Positions 47,449 through 58,844 of a stretch of 64,000 nt of DNA are shown here, piece after piece. The stretch spans positions 21,739,825 through 21,803,824 of the forward strand of contig NC_059506.1 of the NCBI RefSeq assembly GCF_914767665.1, given 5' to 3'. The stretch comes from Harmonia axyridis (lineage: Eukaryota > Arthropoda > Insecta > Coleoptera > Coccinellidae). The notes under the pieces were generated by a model. It made no database searches, was not told the DNA's origin, and was given only the letters and a program-made list of their open reading frames with translations. Both the position numbers and the translations under genes were made by a program. Each line of letters begins with the position of its first letter. Within the stretch, counting starts at the first letter, position 1.

Positions 47449-48323
47449 AAGTTGATATTTTCGGTTCTTTCATACAATGAGTTTAATAAATGAATGTGTT
47501 TTTTGCAAGGTTCCTTCCCATTTCATCATTTTTTTATTGATGTGAAACTACACAATAAAACTGTCATCAAGTCATCGAGTAGCTTAATATGATTCAAATA
47601 CTTGATAAATAAATACTTGACTTGAGATTGCAAAACTACTACTTGACGTGAAATCTGTTTCACTCAAAAATGAAGTGTTTTTGAAATTTTATATCACAGT
47701 ATCATCAATAAAGAAACTCCTACATTTTGACACCAAAATTACAAAAATCCTTCAAACGGTTCACAAGAAAACAAACATTGAATTTGTCATTGATTTTTTA
47801 GTGGTGCGTTAATTTTGAAGCGTATATTCCAGTGAAACTATTCTTCCTGAGAGCCATCATCATAAACGATTAAGGAGCTTTTTTCCAACGCTTCCGAGTG
47901 TTAATTCTTCAGAATGGTGTGACGCACGGGATGAAATATAAACATTTCGAAAAAGTTGATATTTTCGATTCTTTTATACAATAAGTTTAATAAATAACAA
48001 AGTTTTCAGCAAGGTTCCTTCTCTTGTCTTCATTTTTTTATTGATGTGACACTACGCAATAAAACTGCTATAAATCGAATAGCTTGATATGATTCAAGTA
48101 CTTACTAAATAAATACTTGACTTGACTTCAGATTGAAAACTACTACTTGACTTGAAATCTGTTTCACTCAATGAAGTGTTTTTGAAATTTATATCACATC
48201 ATTATCAATAAAGAAACTCCTACGTTTTGACACCAAAATCACAAAAATCCTTCAAACGGTTAACGAGAAAACGGACATTGAAATTATCATTCATTTTTAG
48301 TGGTGCATTAATTTTGAAGCGTA
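47449..48323 (+). repeat. About 505-bp direct duplication overlapping the CAAG hAT end
   Basis: AAAGTTGATATTTTCGG at 47449 recurs near 47953. Shared words run through CAAGGTTCCTTC, AATACTTGACTTGA, AAACTCCTAC.TTTTGACACC and AAAAATCCTTCAAACGGTT to TTTTGAAGCGTATA. A third partial copy continues at 49749-49900 (CCAGTGAAAC...GTGTGACGCACGGGA), split from the second by the 48326-49746 insertion. Confidence 0.8.
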
Positions 48324-48325
48324 TA

Positions 48326-49746
48326 CAGGGTGGCCACTTTTTCAATGGGATTGTATTGGTAACTTTTAAACCATAAGAGTTAGAAGGTCGGTCAAATGGA
48401 GAAAAAGTTGCATGCATAGAAGCATTATCAAGCAGTTCAAACAATTCGAGATTATCAGGGCCTGTTATTGAGATATCATAAGAAAAGTAAATTCTGTCAT
48501 TTTGATTTTTCTTTTTCTCCCACTTTAGTTCAAATATTATCAAAAAATGTTACAGGAATTTTTTATTCGAAAGTAAATTGTTCTCAATTTGACGTAATCA
48601 GATTTCGTATCCAACGTTTCGTGCTCTCTGGGCCACCCACAACCTCATTTTTTTCAATACGGACCTGTATATTTTATGACACTTTTCGAAATAACTTCTA
48701 ACGCTGAATTCAACGATATATCATACAATGTCATTCAAAGTTGATTTTCAGGTGATTTTGACCTTTATCCAAATTTCTTTGGGTCGGATCTTTATTACAT
48801 TTCGGTAGATACCTTTAGTTTAATTAACAACAAGCAATACATTTCGATGAGAAAACCAACCTACTCATCTTGAACTGAATAGAACATATCAGAATCAAAT
48901 CAAGAAACAAGTAATAATTATTTACATATTTCAACCCATACTAATTAATCGAATTATCATTTAATGAAAGAAAAATCGAATGATTATTCGAAAGTAAATG
49001 AAAATGAATGAAGTAAGTGTTCGAAATGTCCACCATTTTGTAAAATGCACTTAACGGTTCTGGAACCCATACTTCTTATACATTTGCTTATTTCGTCTTC
49101 TTGAATACCTTTCAATACATTCTCAATATTTGCGCTATTGTTGGATTTGTGATTTGTTCCAGAATCGAACTTTATTTTGATATCATTACGATATAAGTTT
49201 TGCAAGGCTTGGTATTCAAATTTAAAATCATTGTATTCGCGTCTCTTGACTATTTTTCTAACAGTAGTTTTTGATAAATTGCATTCACTACAGATCCGAC
49301 CCAAAGAATATTGGATAAGGGTCAAAATCACCTGAAAATCAACTTTGAATGACATTATATGATATATCGTTGAATTCAGCGTTAAAAGTTATTTCGAATA
49401 GTGTCATAAAGTATACAGGTCCGTATTGAAAAAAATGAAGTTGAGGGCTGCCCAGAGAGCACGAAACGTTGGATACGAAATCTGATTACGTCAAATTGAG
49501 AACAATTTATTGTCGAATAAAAAATTCCTGTAACATTTTTTGATAATAATCGAAATAAAGTGTGAAAAAAAGAAAAATCAAAATGACATAATTCACTTTT
49601 CTTATATCTCAATAACCGGCCCTGATAATCTCGAATTGTTTGAACTGCTTGATAATGCATGCAACTTTTTCTCCATTTAACCGACCTTCTAACTCTTATG
49701 GTTTAAAAGTTACCAATACAATCCCATTAAAAAAGTGGCCACCCTG
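48326..49746. mobile_element. 1421-bp DNA element with about 465-bp terminal inverted repeats
   Basis: The ends CAGGGTGGCCACTTTTTCAA and TTAAAAAAGTGGCCACCCTG begin inverted repeats that run to about 48797 and 49287. TA flanks both ends (48324-48325, 49747-49748). The parallel repeat copy at 47820 (GAAGCGTATATTCCAGTG) shows the uninterrupted site, confirming a TA-duplicating insertion as made by Tc1/mariner/IS630 transposases. The inner 490 bases carry the deleted transposase ORF described separately. Confidence 0.9.
48984..49355 (-). CDS. Internally deleted Tc1/mariner-type transposase remnant (123 aa)
   Basis: The open frame begins inside the right inverted repeat. Residues 20-36 (ICSECNLSKTTVRKIVK) fit the helix-turn-helix found at the N-terminus of IS630/Tc1-type transposases. 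After a linker, residues 80-115 read VLKGIQEDEISKCIRSMGSR and then CILQNGGHFEHLL, the usual C-terminal block of these enzymes. The whole DDE/D catalytic core (about 200 residues) is absent, so it cannot cut DNA, but it could still bind ends if expressed. No frame damage is seen. Expression is unknown. Confidence 0.6.
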   Translation of the reverse strand: MSFKVDFQVILTLIQYSLGRICSECNLSKTTVRKIVKRREYNDFKFEYQALQNLYRNDIKIKFDSGTNHKSNNSANIENVLKGIQEDEISKCIRSMGSRTVKCILQNGGHFEHLLHSFSFTFE

Positions 49747-49748
49747 TA

Positions 49749-50348
49749 TGCCAGTGAAACTATTCGTCCACAAAGCCATCATCATCATCAACGATCAACG
49801 AGCTTTTTTCCAACGCTTCCGAGTGTTATATCTTCAGAATGGTGTGACGCACGGGATTTCGCATATCAAGAGCGGTGTCCCCGCTGCAAAGTTTTGATAC
49901 GTGTGCAACGAACTGTAGACGCATAAAAGGGCTGGGATAAACACACTCGGTGACAGGCCCTACATTAATCATAACACACAGACTTGGAGAGGGTCCTAAA
50001 TAGAGCCGTTCTCTATAAACTCATAGAGGACCGAACCAGAGAACCGAGTGGAAATCACAGCTGTTGCCTTCTGTGTGTGTGTGTGTGCCATTGTGATCGT
50101 TCGCCTGCTCTCCTACGTTACATGGGGAGATTTCGGATTTGTAATATACAGTTGGTATTGATTTATCGCCGCATTTCGGTATAATCAGCCCGGTCTTAAA
50201 TGCCGTATGAAAAAGGGGGGCTCAGGTCCATTGTTTGTACTTTGATTAAAACTCCATTTCGTGCATTAGGGGTATACTGGGTGTTTCTTGGTGGATAGTT
50301 TGGCGGTGTTTTGGCTGTTTAACAATAAGATTCAATCTGAATTCGATA
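49749..50348. other. Repeat remnant followed by unique DNA
   Basis: 49749-49900 continues the duplicated segment ended at 48323. The stretch 49900-50215 is less AT-rich, contains a GT-repeat (50077-50091), and has unrecognised frames (49735-49926, 49984-50184). No gene is supported. Confidence 0.45.
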
Positions 50349-50735
50349 AGTTTACTATAACAGCAATTTCCAGAAAGGCACTGGACCACCGGATCAGAAG
50401 CTTCTGGAAAATTCTTTATTGATAGTTACTTCATTAATTTCTCTGCTCACACGATTATTTGAATATGAATTAAGAGAATGAAAAACATGACTAAATAAGT
50501 GATATTAAGTCACTTTAACATCTGACTTAAATAATTGTGCTTCTATGAATGTCTTTGTTCACCAATTTTGAAGATACCTACAGATAATCGAAAAAAGCGT
50601 GAATTTAATTTTTTCTCCGATTGACAGCAAATATTAATTTTACAGATACATATCAATCAGCAAAGTATTACTTTTCCTGCCTAGGCAGCAGAATGATTAT
50701 TTTTAATGGGAATATAGTTATTTGTTTTACTAGGC
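50349..50735 (+). repeat. 390-bp repeat, left copy
   Basis: This runs from TAACAGCAATTTCCAGAAAG to TTTTACTAGG and is roughly 80% identical by eye to 51690-52080. It directly abuts the left end of the CAAG hAT element. A third fragment lies at 26918-26998. Confidence 0.8.
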
Positions 50736-51322
50736 AGGGGATTCATCAAGCCAAGTAGCTTGGCATTTTAACCGATTATTCGACTTGAAAATCAAGCACG
50801 TGAAAAATTACATACTTGAGCATGACTTGACTTGATTTTAGATATATATTGCTTGACTTGATATCAAGCTGCTTGATATTACTTGAGATTGGTATACACG
50901 CTTCTGCAATCTCATGCACGCTTAGACTAAATAAGGGAATTCCTCGAGCGCCGAGAGACTGTGACTATGTGGCTTTATTGGTAGTTTCTCACATTTCTAT
51001 GGAATCTTTTGGTAGATTTTGGTATTTTCAGAAATCTAAAAGCTGGAGCCACATTGAAAATATAAGTTCTTAACACTATTGACATTTATTGTTTTTGTTC
51101 AATATGAAAAAGTCTCGGAAAAAGAGAATATTAGAAACAAGAAGAATATATAGAATTTATTCAATGAATATTACATACTTACATATAAGTACGTATGTAT
51201 TTATATAAAAAACTAAAAAGAATGGACTTTTTTCTCAGGAAAAAAGAAAACGAATTTCGCTAAGGCGGCAAATATTGGAGGGCGGCTTTTCTACTTATTC
51301 AGAGAATTCCGAATTTCTAGAA

Positions 51323-51368
<46 letters not shown>

Positions 51369-51689
51369 TGATTAAATTTATTTAATTTCACAGATGATTT
51401 TTTAGATCAAATTAACTGATGTTGGCCGTGGGCGCATTCGAATTTAAAATAATGGTTCATCCGCATCAACTGATTGTTTTACTCAATCATCTTAGAGAAA
51501 AATGAACAAAATGTTCAAGCGTTCTATAAAATCGAAACTAATCGTAAGAAACTGCAAGGTCCGCTCTAGAGGGATCGCAAATATTGAAGGGTGGCTTTTT
51601 CCTTCCTAGCTTTTTGAGCTTTACTTAAAATCAAGTCAAGCTCAAGCCATCAAGTAGCTTGAAAATAAAGCCAAGCCGTGAATCCCTAA
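50736..51689 (+). mobile_element. CAAG-rich hAT element, both ends present
   Basis: The left end AGGGGATTCATCAAGCCAAG and the right end CAAGCCGTGAATCCCTAA are inverted (AGGGATTCA/TGAATCCCT) and carry many CAAG/CTTG words, the probable transposase-binding sites. The 950-bp body has parts of the family (CGAGCGCCGAGAGACTG, TTTCTCACATTTCTATGGAA) but no transposase signature, and an AT microsatellite. It sits exactly between two direct copies of a 390-bp repeat. Confidence 0.75.
51324..51365. repeat. (AT)n microsatellite
   Basis: About 20 uninterrupted AT units within the CAAG hAT element. Confidence 0.98.
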
Positions 51690-52080
51690 TAACAGCAATT
51701 TCCAAGAAAGCACTGGAATGTCGGGTGCAGATGCTTTTGGAAATTTCCTTATTAATACTTAATTCATTACTTTCTTGGTTATGTTATATCATAAAATTAT
51801 TTGAAATTAAATCGAGAGGTTTATAGAAAACATGATTAATTAAGTGATATTTTTCGATATACATAGGTTACTCTAACATTAATTTGTATATTTATGCTTC
51901 TTTGAATGTCTTTGTTCACCAATTTCGAAGATACAGATAATCAAAAAAAGGCGTGATATTAATTTTTTCTCCGATTCACAGCAAATATTGATTTCGCAGA
52001 CACATATCAATCAGCAAAGTATTACTTTCCCTGCATAGGCAGCGAAATGATTATTCTCAATGGGAATATAGTTATGAGTT
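51690..52080 (+). repeat. 390-bp repeat, right copy
   Basis: TAACAGCAATTTCCAAGAAA at 51692 through CACATATCAATCAGCAAAGT to GAGTTTTACTAGG parallels 50349-50735, with scattered substitutions and small indels. Confidence 0.8.
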
Positions 52081-52085
52081 TTACT

Positions 52086-52290
52086 AGGAGCAAATTGGTA
52101 GATTGACTGCCGCGGTTGATAGTTCATAACCGAGCGTAGCCAGGCTAGGAATTCAGCCAAAACAGTCAATCTACTCTGATACCGAGTTGAATATATAATT
52201 TTTTTCTTCGATTGGCAGGAAAGTAGATAGACTGCCTTAGCTGAATTCCTAGTCTCGGTATCATCCGTGGCATTCAATCCACTACAATTG
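52086..52290. repeat. Rearranged inverted repeat
   Basis: TAGGAATTCAGCCAAAACAG followed by TCTACTCTGATACCGAG (52147-52186) recurs in reverse complement as GTAGATAGACTGCC, TTAGCTGAATTCCTAGTC and TCGGTATCA (52225-52263). The block TTTTTTCTTCGATTGGCAG also resembles the 390-bp repeat. This is a small scrambled palindromic structure without coding potential. Confidence 0.6.
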
Positions 52291-52299
52291 CTGCGTATA

Positions 52300-54190
52300 G
52301 TAAAACAAATAACTATCTTCTTCAGCCCTGCAATTTCAACCTGTTTCCCACACCAATTTTGAGTTCCAAAGATTCACTTCACTACACGGTGCGGAAAAAA
52401 CCAATGCTAAATTCATTCCATACGCATAAGCGTTTGGAGAAGAAATAACAGGGGTTGTTCCAGCACGCAAATATTAAAGAGTAAATGTAATTCTGCCATG
52501 CATCGAACCTCCAATTAACGCCAATGATGAGATAACTATGGTAACGACATACAGAATTACGTCATTCATGTGTGCAGAATAATTAATCTGTGCATCAGTG
52601 AATTTATTATAAAATCAAAGTTGCTAAACTTATGTTGTTGAGTTATGTTTCCTAGTGTTGAAGAAGAGTCATATTTAAAACAGAAATATGAAAAGCAATA
52701 TTCTCATTTCATTTATTGAGGTTCTACCAAAAATATATAACCGACTTTTCGGAAATGACTCAAATTTGGATTGGAAACCGAACACGATATGGTCTATGAT
52801 AAAAAGTCTTTGTAAAGTAAAACAATTTGAATATTGGAACTGTCTTCATTAAAAGCCAGAATATTATCTTTAGTTCAAAAAAGGGTCAACATTTTTAATT
52901 AAGAAGAAATAACAAAACTAATGAGTGAGCCACTTGATGATCAAATTGGTAATGACTTTTGGATTGTTTGGTGCAGGTGCCTGCAAACGAGAAAAATAAG
53001 GAAAATCACCATCAACAATAAAGGAAACCTGATCATCGTCAATATCAAGGACTCCAAAAATCATTTATCCAGATATTTCGCTATTAGTTAAGAAACAAAT
53101 AATATATACAAAAATTATACAGATTTACGCTCGAAAGAAACACTATTTCACCGGTTATTCATAAAGCACAATATTGGAAATGTAAAATTCAACCACTATC
53201 TAGGCATTAATTCAATAGGAATAATACTGTTCGAAATTGCGGCTTTTTTACACCTACAAACACCTTGTACATTTTTCAACCAAACCGCAAACAATCTCAT
53301 AATGCTACGTATTGGAAGATTTGAAAATGCAAAAGGATTTTTCTAAAAAAAAAATTTTCTGCAGAAAAAATGTCCTCATCACAACCATTTTTTTCATAAG
53401 TCATTCACCCATGAACCGTTGAGTTTATACCGAAGTTATTGCCCTTGAGTTTTTTTTTTAATTTTGGAGAAAAAGGATTTAGAACACAACTCTAGTCCAT
53501 ATGTAGAAAAAGTATTATTTTCAACTACCTCCAAATTGATGATGAGAGAACACCCTGTACATTATCGATGAACACTGAATCACAGGAACAAAACACTAGA
53601 AAAATATCCTGACAGATATTTACTTAAATCCCCGATGGTATTTTCGTGCAAAAACACATTTGTGAAAAAAACAATGAGAAAGTGAATCGGTTCAACGTTG
53701 CCAAAACGTTAATAATGACAATAGTATCGCCCACACCACAAGACCAAATGATCTCGTTTAAACACCCTAATTCGTTATGGTATTCATTGGTGATTCTCCA
53801 GACAAGGCTAGCAATCATGGTGTGCCATGGTGCAGGATGATAGATTTACGAACCACATAATTGATTTGAACAAAGTCAATGTGGACTCTAAGAGGTTTAT
53901 TGCGTATTTGGGAAAAAAGTCGAATTCTGCTTATTTCTGTGTTGCAAGAATGAGAGCACAAGGACCTAGATGAACTGCGTGACCGACAGTAATTATGGGC
54001 TGGAGAGCAGAATAGGTTTTTTTGTGGTTTTTTGACCTTCAAGGGAAAATTAAATATTTTTCATGGTTAATGAATAGAATAAATCATATCGTCCTTATCC
54101 AACATATGTGTTGAAATTTTGGCTAGAGGTCGTTAAAATTTTAGCTTTTTTTATTATTAGTTCACAGCATATTTTATATATTATAAATTT
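52300..54190. other. Intergenic DNA, no supported gene
   Basis: AT-rich. An ACACCCTGTACATT transposon-end word lies near 53550 and a related one near 53262. Opposed 64-codon frames at 53624-53840 are chance-like. Confidence 0.5.
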
Positions 54191-54194
54191 ATTC

Positions 54195-54590
54195 GAAGAT
54201 GATAGTACATTCTAAAACAAGTTGTGACAAAGGAGCGAGTTTTCGAACCGAATGAGTGTTGGAATTGCCTTCTGCATCGAGTATTAGACGATATTTCAGT
54301 CGAGTTTTGTGAAATATTGTTGAAATTCAATGAAAAATTCTGATTAAAGATCCTAGCGACTTTTGTATTATATCTTGGTAGTTGGTGTGACTGTTACAAA
54401 AATTGACAGATTACGGAATTGGAATTTGAATCGTACGATTCTAATTCTGAAATAATTTATAATTACGCATTAAATCCGTGAATTATGTCTGACAAAATCG
54501 ATTTCACACCACCAGAATTCAGAAAAATTTCGAAATGTTACAAATCATTTCACTATATCAAAATTATATTATATGATATTGCTATACAAG
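54195..54590 (-). repeat. Family B, reverse-oriented copy
   Basis: Reading the minus strand, this matches the middle and 3' half of 6586-7165: ATATAGTGAAATGATTTG-like words, ATTCACGAATTT..ATGCGTA, GAATCGTACGATTC.. and the AACAGTCACACCAACTACC-to-CAACTTGTTTTAGAAT end. The opening hairpin is missing. Confidence 0.7.
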
Positions 54591-55690
54591 ATGTATAGCA
54601 GACATAATTATGTCGGCTATAATTTACAAAAGAACACGTCGAATCTTTTAGACTTTAAATGATCAAGATGCAAAAATGAAATCAAGACAACTGAAAACTA
54701 GGTAAAAAGAATATCGAAAAATATGAGAAAAGTGAAAGTGGAACCAAACTGAAAAGGCAAAAAAACCTTTGGTGTGCGGTTGGTGGTTAGTAATTTCTCA
54801 GATCGCTTTTTTTTTGAAGAACTAAAATACCACACATGACATTGAATAGAATTCTCTAAGTCGATCATAGAAAATGAGCTTTAAAAGTTTTAATATATGG
54901 ATTATTCGTTTGGGTTCTTATATCACTTTAAAGTCGATAAAATCATTTGTTTAGAGTTGTTCACATTTTGTTAGACAAGTTTATTCATCCATGGTAAGAA
55001 TTGGTTCATGTTCACCTGAAATATCTTCTTTCATCGTTTGGTGACCCTCAATTAAGAACTGACAAAATCTCCTCGTCATCAACTTCTGAAATGTGTCCTG
55101 CCGTCTTCTTTTAATGACCAACAATTGATAAACGCACAATAGTAGGCCAGTGTCCAACAGATACGCAGACAGCCTTTATCTGTCGCCATCTGCATGCGAC
55201 GTAACAATCTAGCCCCTTTCTTGACACGTTGATATATGTGGCTTTTTGAATTTGCCAAAAGCTCACCGCAAAGTTCGGCCCTTTAGAATTCTTTTTACGT
55301 GTACCAAAAACTCTCATCTAATAGGTAGCATTTGAGGTTTGACAACATCTTCATCAATTGCTTTTCGGACCTTAGGCCTGAAATTGACAGGTTCCAAAGG
55401 TAAATAAAATTACTTTCCTGGAAGATAAAAAAAGATAGGCTACAATACGTTCGTCAAATAAAGAATAAAATCATTATCTAGGAAAAAAAGAAGAAGATTT
55501 CACGCAGAGTCTTCTACAAGCTCTGTGACAAACTTTGACACATGATAGCTTCAGTTATTCTGAACATTTTTTCCTATCAACAGGATCCGATTCATTTACA
55601 TTCAGGGTTACAAAAATTTGAAAAAAATATTTTCTTGTTCAAGTCATAAATATGTTTTATTTTTGACCATTGCATAATCTTGCTCAACAA
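54591..55690. other. Intergenic DNA, no recognised gene
   Basis: The segment 55000-55330 is less AT-rich. Its minus-strand 68-codon frame (55111-55317) and the neighbouring frame look coding-like but match nothing I recognise; a decayed transposon ORF is possible. Confidence 0.35.
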
Positions 55691-55839
55691 TAAAAAATAA
55701 AAATCCTTCAAAATGTTCACTTTAGGAATCACATCGACGAACTAAATATTCCTTCACTAGGCGTATCAGATTTAGGCTGTTTCTTATTTAGTTTGCTACA
55801 TCTTATATTATATCAAGTAATTTGTGATAAGATGGGATT

Positions 55840-56060
55840 TCAACATGATAGACAAGCTGCTTCATATGTCCCAATAAATAAACATCTAACGAATTGAGAT
55901 CCGGTGAATAAGGTGCCCATAGCATTATTCCCCCTTAGCCCAACCATTATTTATTCAGGAAAATTTAATTAAACCAAGCAGCTGTTTGTCTTCCTCTGTG
56001 TTGTGGTGCACCATCGTGCTGCTACATATGTCCAATGTTGGGCTCTAGATTATCAATAAT
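55840..56060 (-). pseudogene. Tc1/mariner-type transposase relic
   Basis: On the minus strand, a frame broken by stops reads QHDGAPQHRGRQTAAW (second catalytic Asp block, usually QQDGAPPH) and then MLWAPYSPDLNSLDVYLLGHMKQLVY (third block, usually WPPYSPDLNPLDF.LWG). Blocks on either side are unreadable. The shared domain order suggests the same broad class as the remnant at 48984-49355. Confidence 0.8.
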
Positions 56061-56390
56061 CAAGATATTGTGATCCAAAAAAAAAAAAATTATACAAATT
56101 TTCAATTGAACGATCATTTATAACATTTATTATATCAAATAATTGTTGAAAATGCCAACTCAAATGTTGACACTAAAACGTTGCAGAATATTTTGTGCAT
56201 GTTGTTGAAGTAAGCATAGACAAAACTCTAGTTGCTATATCAACTGGTATTTTCTTTAGTCGGAATACTTTGAATTCAAACATGAACGATGAACATTAAT
56301 TATTTCAAATTTTTGCAACTTATAAATGAAAACAAATCTGACCTATGTTCACAGGAAATAAATGTTCAGAATGTGCACAACTGTCATATA

Positions 56391-56416
56391 GAATATAGAA
56401 TAGAATAGAATAGAGT
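56391..56416 (+). repeat. (TAGAA)n microsatellite
   Basis: ATATAGAATAGAATAGAATAGAG-type pentamer run, followed by TTTATTCAAATATTACATTG. This combination is common at reversed LINE tails, but no LINE body is visible. Confidence 0.8.
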
Positions 56417-57534
56417 TTATTCAAATATTACATTGATTGTTTAAACTCTAGGAAAAACTGTGAGTTATTTATAATAGCTGTTTACAGTTGTTTAAAATAA
56501 ATTTCACTCTAACTAAAACAAATTTATAAAATACTAAAATAAAAATCTTGTTCTGTCCCAGCTTCCTCTCCTCGTCACGCCGTTTTATATATTTCGTCTT
56601 CATCGGGTTCACAGTCACATATGTTAAGAAATAAAGCCCATGTTAATATTGTATCATTCATACTAAACAAGCTTTTCGTAATTAAGGTCTGAAGGTTGGC
56701 ATTAGTTGGATTTAGTTTTGCATAACCCACTTTCATAAAATCCTGTGAAAATCAAGTACAATATTTTCGTAATTATGGTTAGAGCTAAGACATACTTTAG
56801 GAAGTCCATGGTCTACCACAAGTTCGGTTTCTTCTCAATAATTTAAAATGTAACATAATTACAAATGGCAGTTGACAGTTATACTAGTATTCCTAACCTA
56901 ATATTTCACAGAGTTTATCATTTCTTGAGCAAGAAATTCCTAGAAAGGTCCGGAACATGAATAGCTCTAGAAAGTTGAAGGTAATAAAACGATCTATAAA
57001 TAGGTGAAATACAAATATTTCACTGACCAGATACTTTTACTTCTATTTCTTCAGAGTTAGGTGTAAATCATAGCACTCTTGACTTATAACTGTGAGGTTA
57101 TTGATTTGTAATATTGTTACAGAGAATTACATTTTTAGAATAATTAAAATTCATTGAACACTATGAAAGAAATGAACTCGATGACTGCTGTATTTGTATG
57201 AATCAATTTTTTTTGGTAGAATTTAACGCTTTTTAACTTTTTCTATTATTTTAATCGTAGTTCAGCAGAAAGAAATTGCTTTGACTTAACACAAGCAGGT
57301 GTAATTAGCCAAACTATTGACAATGTCAATAGAGTGCTAATTGGCCATCATCATGCCAAAAAGCGTAAAATTGCCAATTTTCAAATAAAAAATCATTGCG
57401 AACATAAATTTCCGGTCGGTCGGTATCTCGGAAAGTAGCAATATTTGCATAAAATATGTTGGACAGAATCATCATATTTTACGATCTAGAATCTACAAAT
57501 GAAAGATTGGACATTCTCGATCAATAGATACAGA
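56417..57534. other. Intergenic DNA, no supported gene
   Basis: AT-rich, with nothing recognised on either strand. Confidence 0.5.
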
Positions 57535-57541
57535 GTTTTAG

Positions 57542-58024
57542 CATAGTATAAGGAAAGGATAGCAAGCCAACCGCCGTTTGACGGCAAGGAAATAGTCACC
57601 AGGGGTCGCTACTGTAGTTGGATTTGGATGTGGAGAAGTAACTCGATAATAGATAGCGCTGAATCATGAGCTATAGATGGCGCAGAAATAATACGATAAT
57701 TCATTCAGTGGCGTGGTTGAAAAGGGGTTGCATGACATTGCCAACAATTTTTATGTTATTATTAAGTTATCACAAATACACGCCACTGGCGTAAATGCTT
57801 ATTACAGAGCAGAAAAAATATCAAAATATAGAAATCTTCTGACCACTCTATTTCAAATATTTTAGTTCTTCAAAATAACACCGATTTTTTCAGAGGGCTC
57901 CACTTTACGGACCAATTTTTGACAGTAAAATTCGAGTAAAACATGAGTACAACTAGATGGCGCTCAACATCAACAAAATCGAAAAAAGCACTACACTGGC
58001 TTACTATCCTTTCCTTATACTATG
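57542..58024. mobile_element. 483-bp MITE with about 26-bp terminal inverted repeats
   Basis: CATAGTATAAGGAAAGGATA at the left end is exactly inverted at the right end (TATCCTTTCCTTATACTATG), with GCAAGCCA/TGGCTTAC extending the arms. GTTTTAG (7 bp) flanks both ends (57535-57541, 58025-58031). An inner inverted pair CAGTGGCGTG...ACGCCACTGG (57709-57792) is a smaller nested structure related to 7411-7999. No ORF. Confidence 0.85.
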
Positions 58025-58031
58025 GTTTTAG

Positions 58032-58840
58032 TAAATAAGTGCAACAAACTGAACATGGTGATTCTTCTTGAAAATATAATGGCAGTTTGTTATATAACAT
58101 TTGTTCGTAAATGCTTCTTATTCTGAAATACGGGGTGTCAAAGTTACTGAGTATTCATTTATTGCTCAATTTTTGGAAAAAAATTTATGCCACTGAGATA
58201 TTTCAAATTAACCTCTTACCGCGTACTGTGCCAAATTTGGAACATGTCCTTCTCAACATTGATAATTGGTTCAAAAGTGTAAACACGGCCTGTTCCACAT
58301 TTAGCACACTAGTTTCTCGGCATTCAGAAATTGTTGCTGCCATCTGACGCTTATTTTGTGAGTTAAGGCTATCTAGCGTACCCGCCGGCCTACACCTGTT
58401 ACGACGTATTATTCTGAAAGTTTTGGTGGTCGTAAAACCTTGAAAAATAGGATTTTAGTGAAACAAAAAATATTCAGTATGAGTTAGATGTTCCTTGTTT
58501 CGATTACTGTAAAGGAACACCTTCTACTTTTCCCCTTTTTTTTTTGAGAGTCATCTGCTCACTTGTACCATATTTGGAACAATTTGCAATATAGACAAAG
58601 CTATGAGTTAAATCTTTAAATTTTATTTAAGAATATTTTTCCATTTCCTGGATATGGTGTGTGCAATAGTTGGATATTGCGGAGGAGAACATTATTAGTC
58701 AAAAAATCCAGTGGCTATTTACCACTGGCTGAATGCGAATTTGGTCCAGCAGAAATTCTAACAAGATCTTGCATGACACCTAAGAAGCTCGACAGACCAA
58801 GTTTCCCACTGCAGCCACAATTGAAATTGGAAAAAAAGGA
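58032..58840. other. Intergenic DNA, one unrecognised frame
   Basis: A 78-codon plus-strand frame (58111-58347) is not recognised. No splice partner or repeat copy was found. Confidence 0.4.
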
Positions 58841-58844
58841 ATAT

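Larger units (their letters stand above)
45874..47655 (+). mobile_element. CAAG-rich hAT transposon (degenerate), interrupted by another hAT
   Basis: The left terminus TAGGGATTCATCAAGCCAAG (45874) resumes after the nested insertion at 46857 with GTAGGTTAGCATTTTAACCA, matching the uninterrupted copy at 50737 onwards. A transposase C-terminal fragment follows (47123-47329), then CAAG/CTTG words to about 47655 and a related tandem copy to 48323. The large central part of the transposase is missing, so the element is dead. Confidence 0.75.

Noticed and set aside
50349..52080. LTR retrotransposon with 390-bp LTRs
   Set aside because: No TG...CA ends, primer-binding site, polypurine tract or gag/pol; the interior has hAT termini instead.
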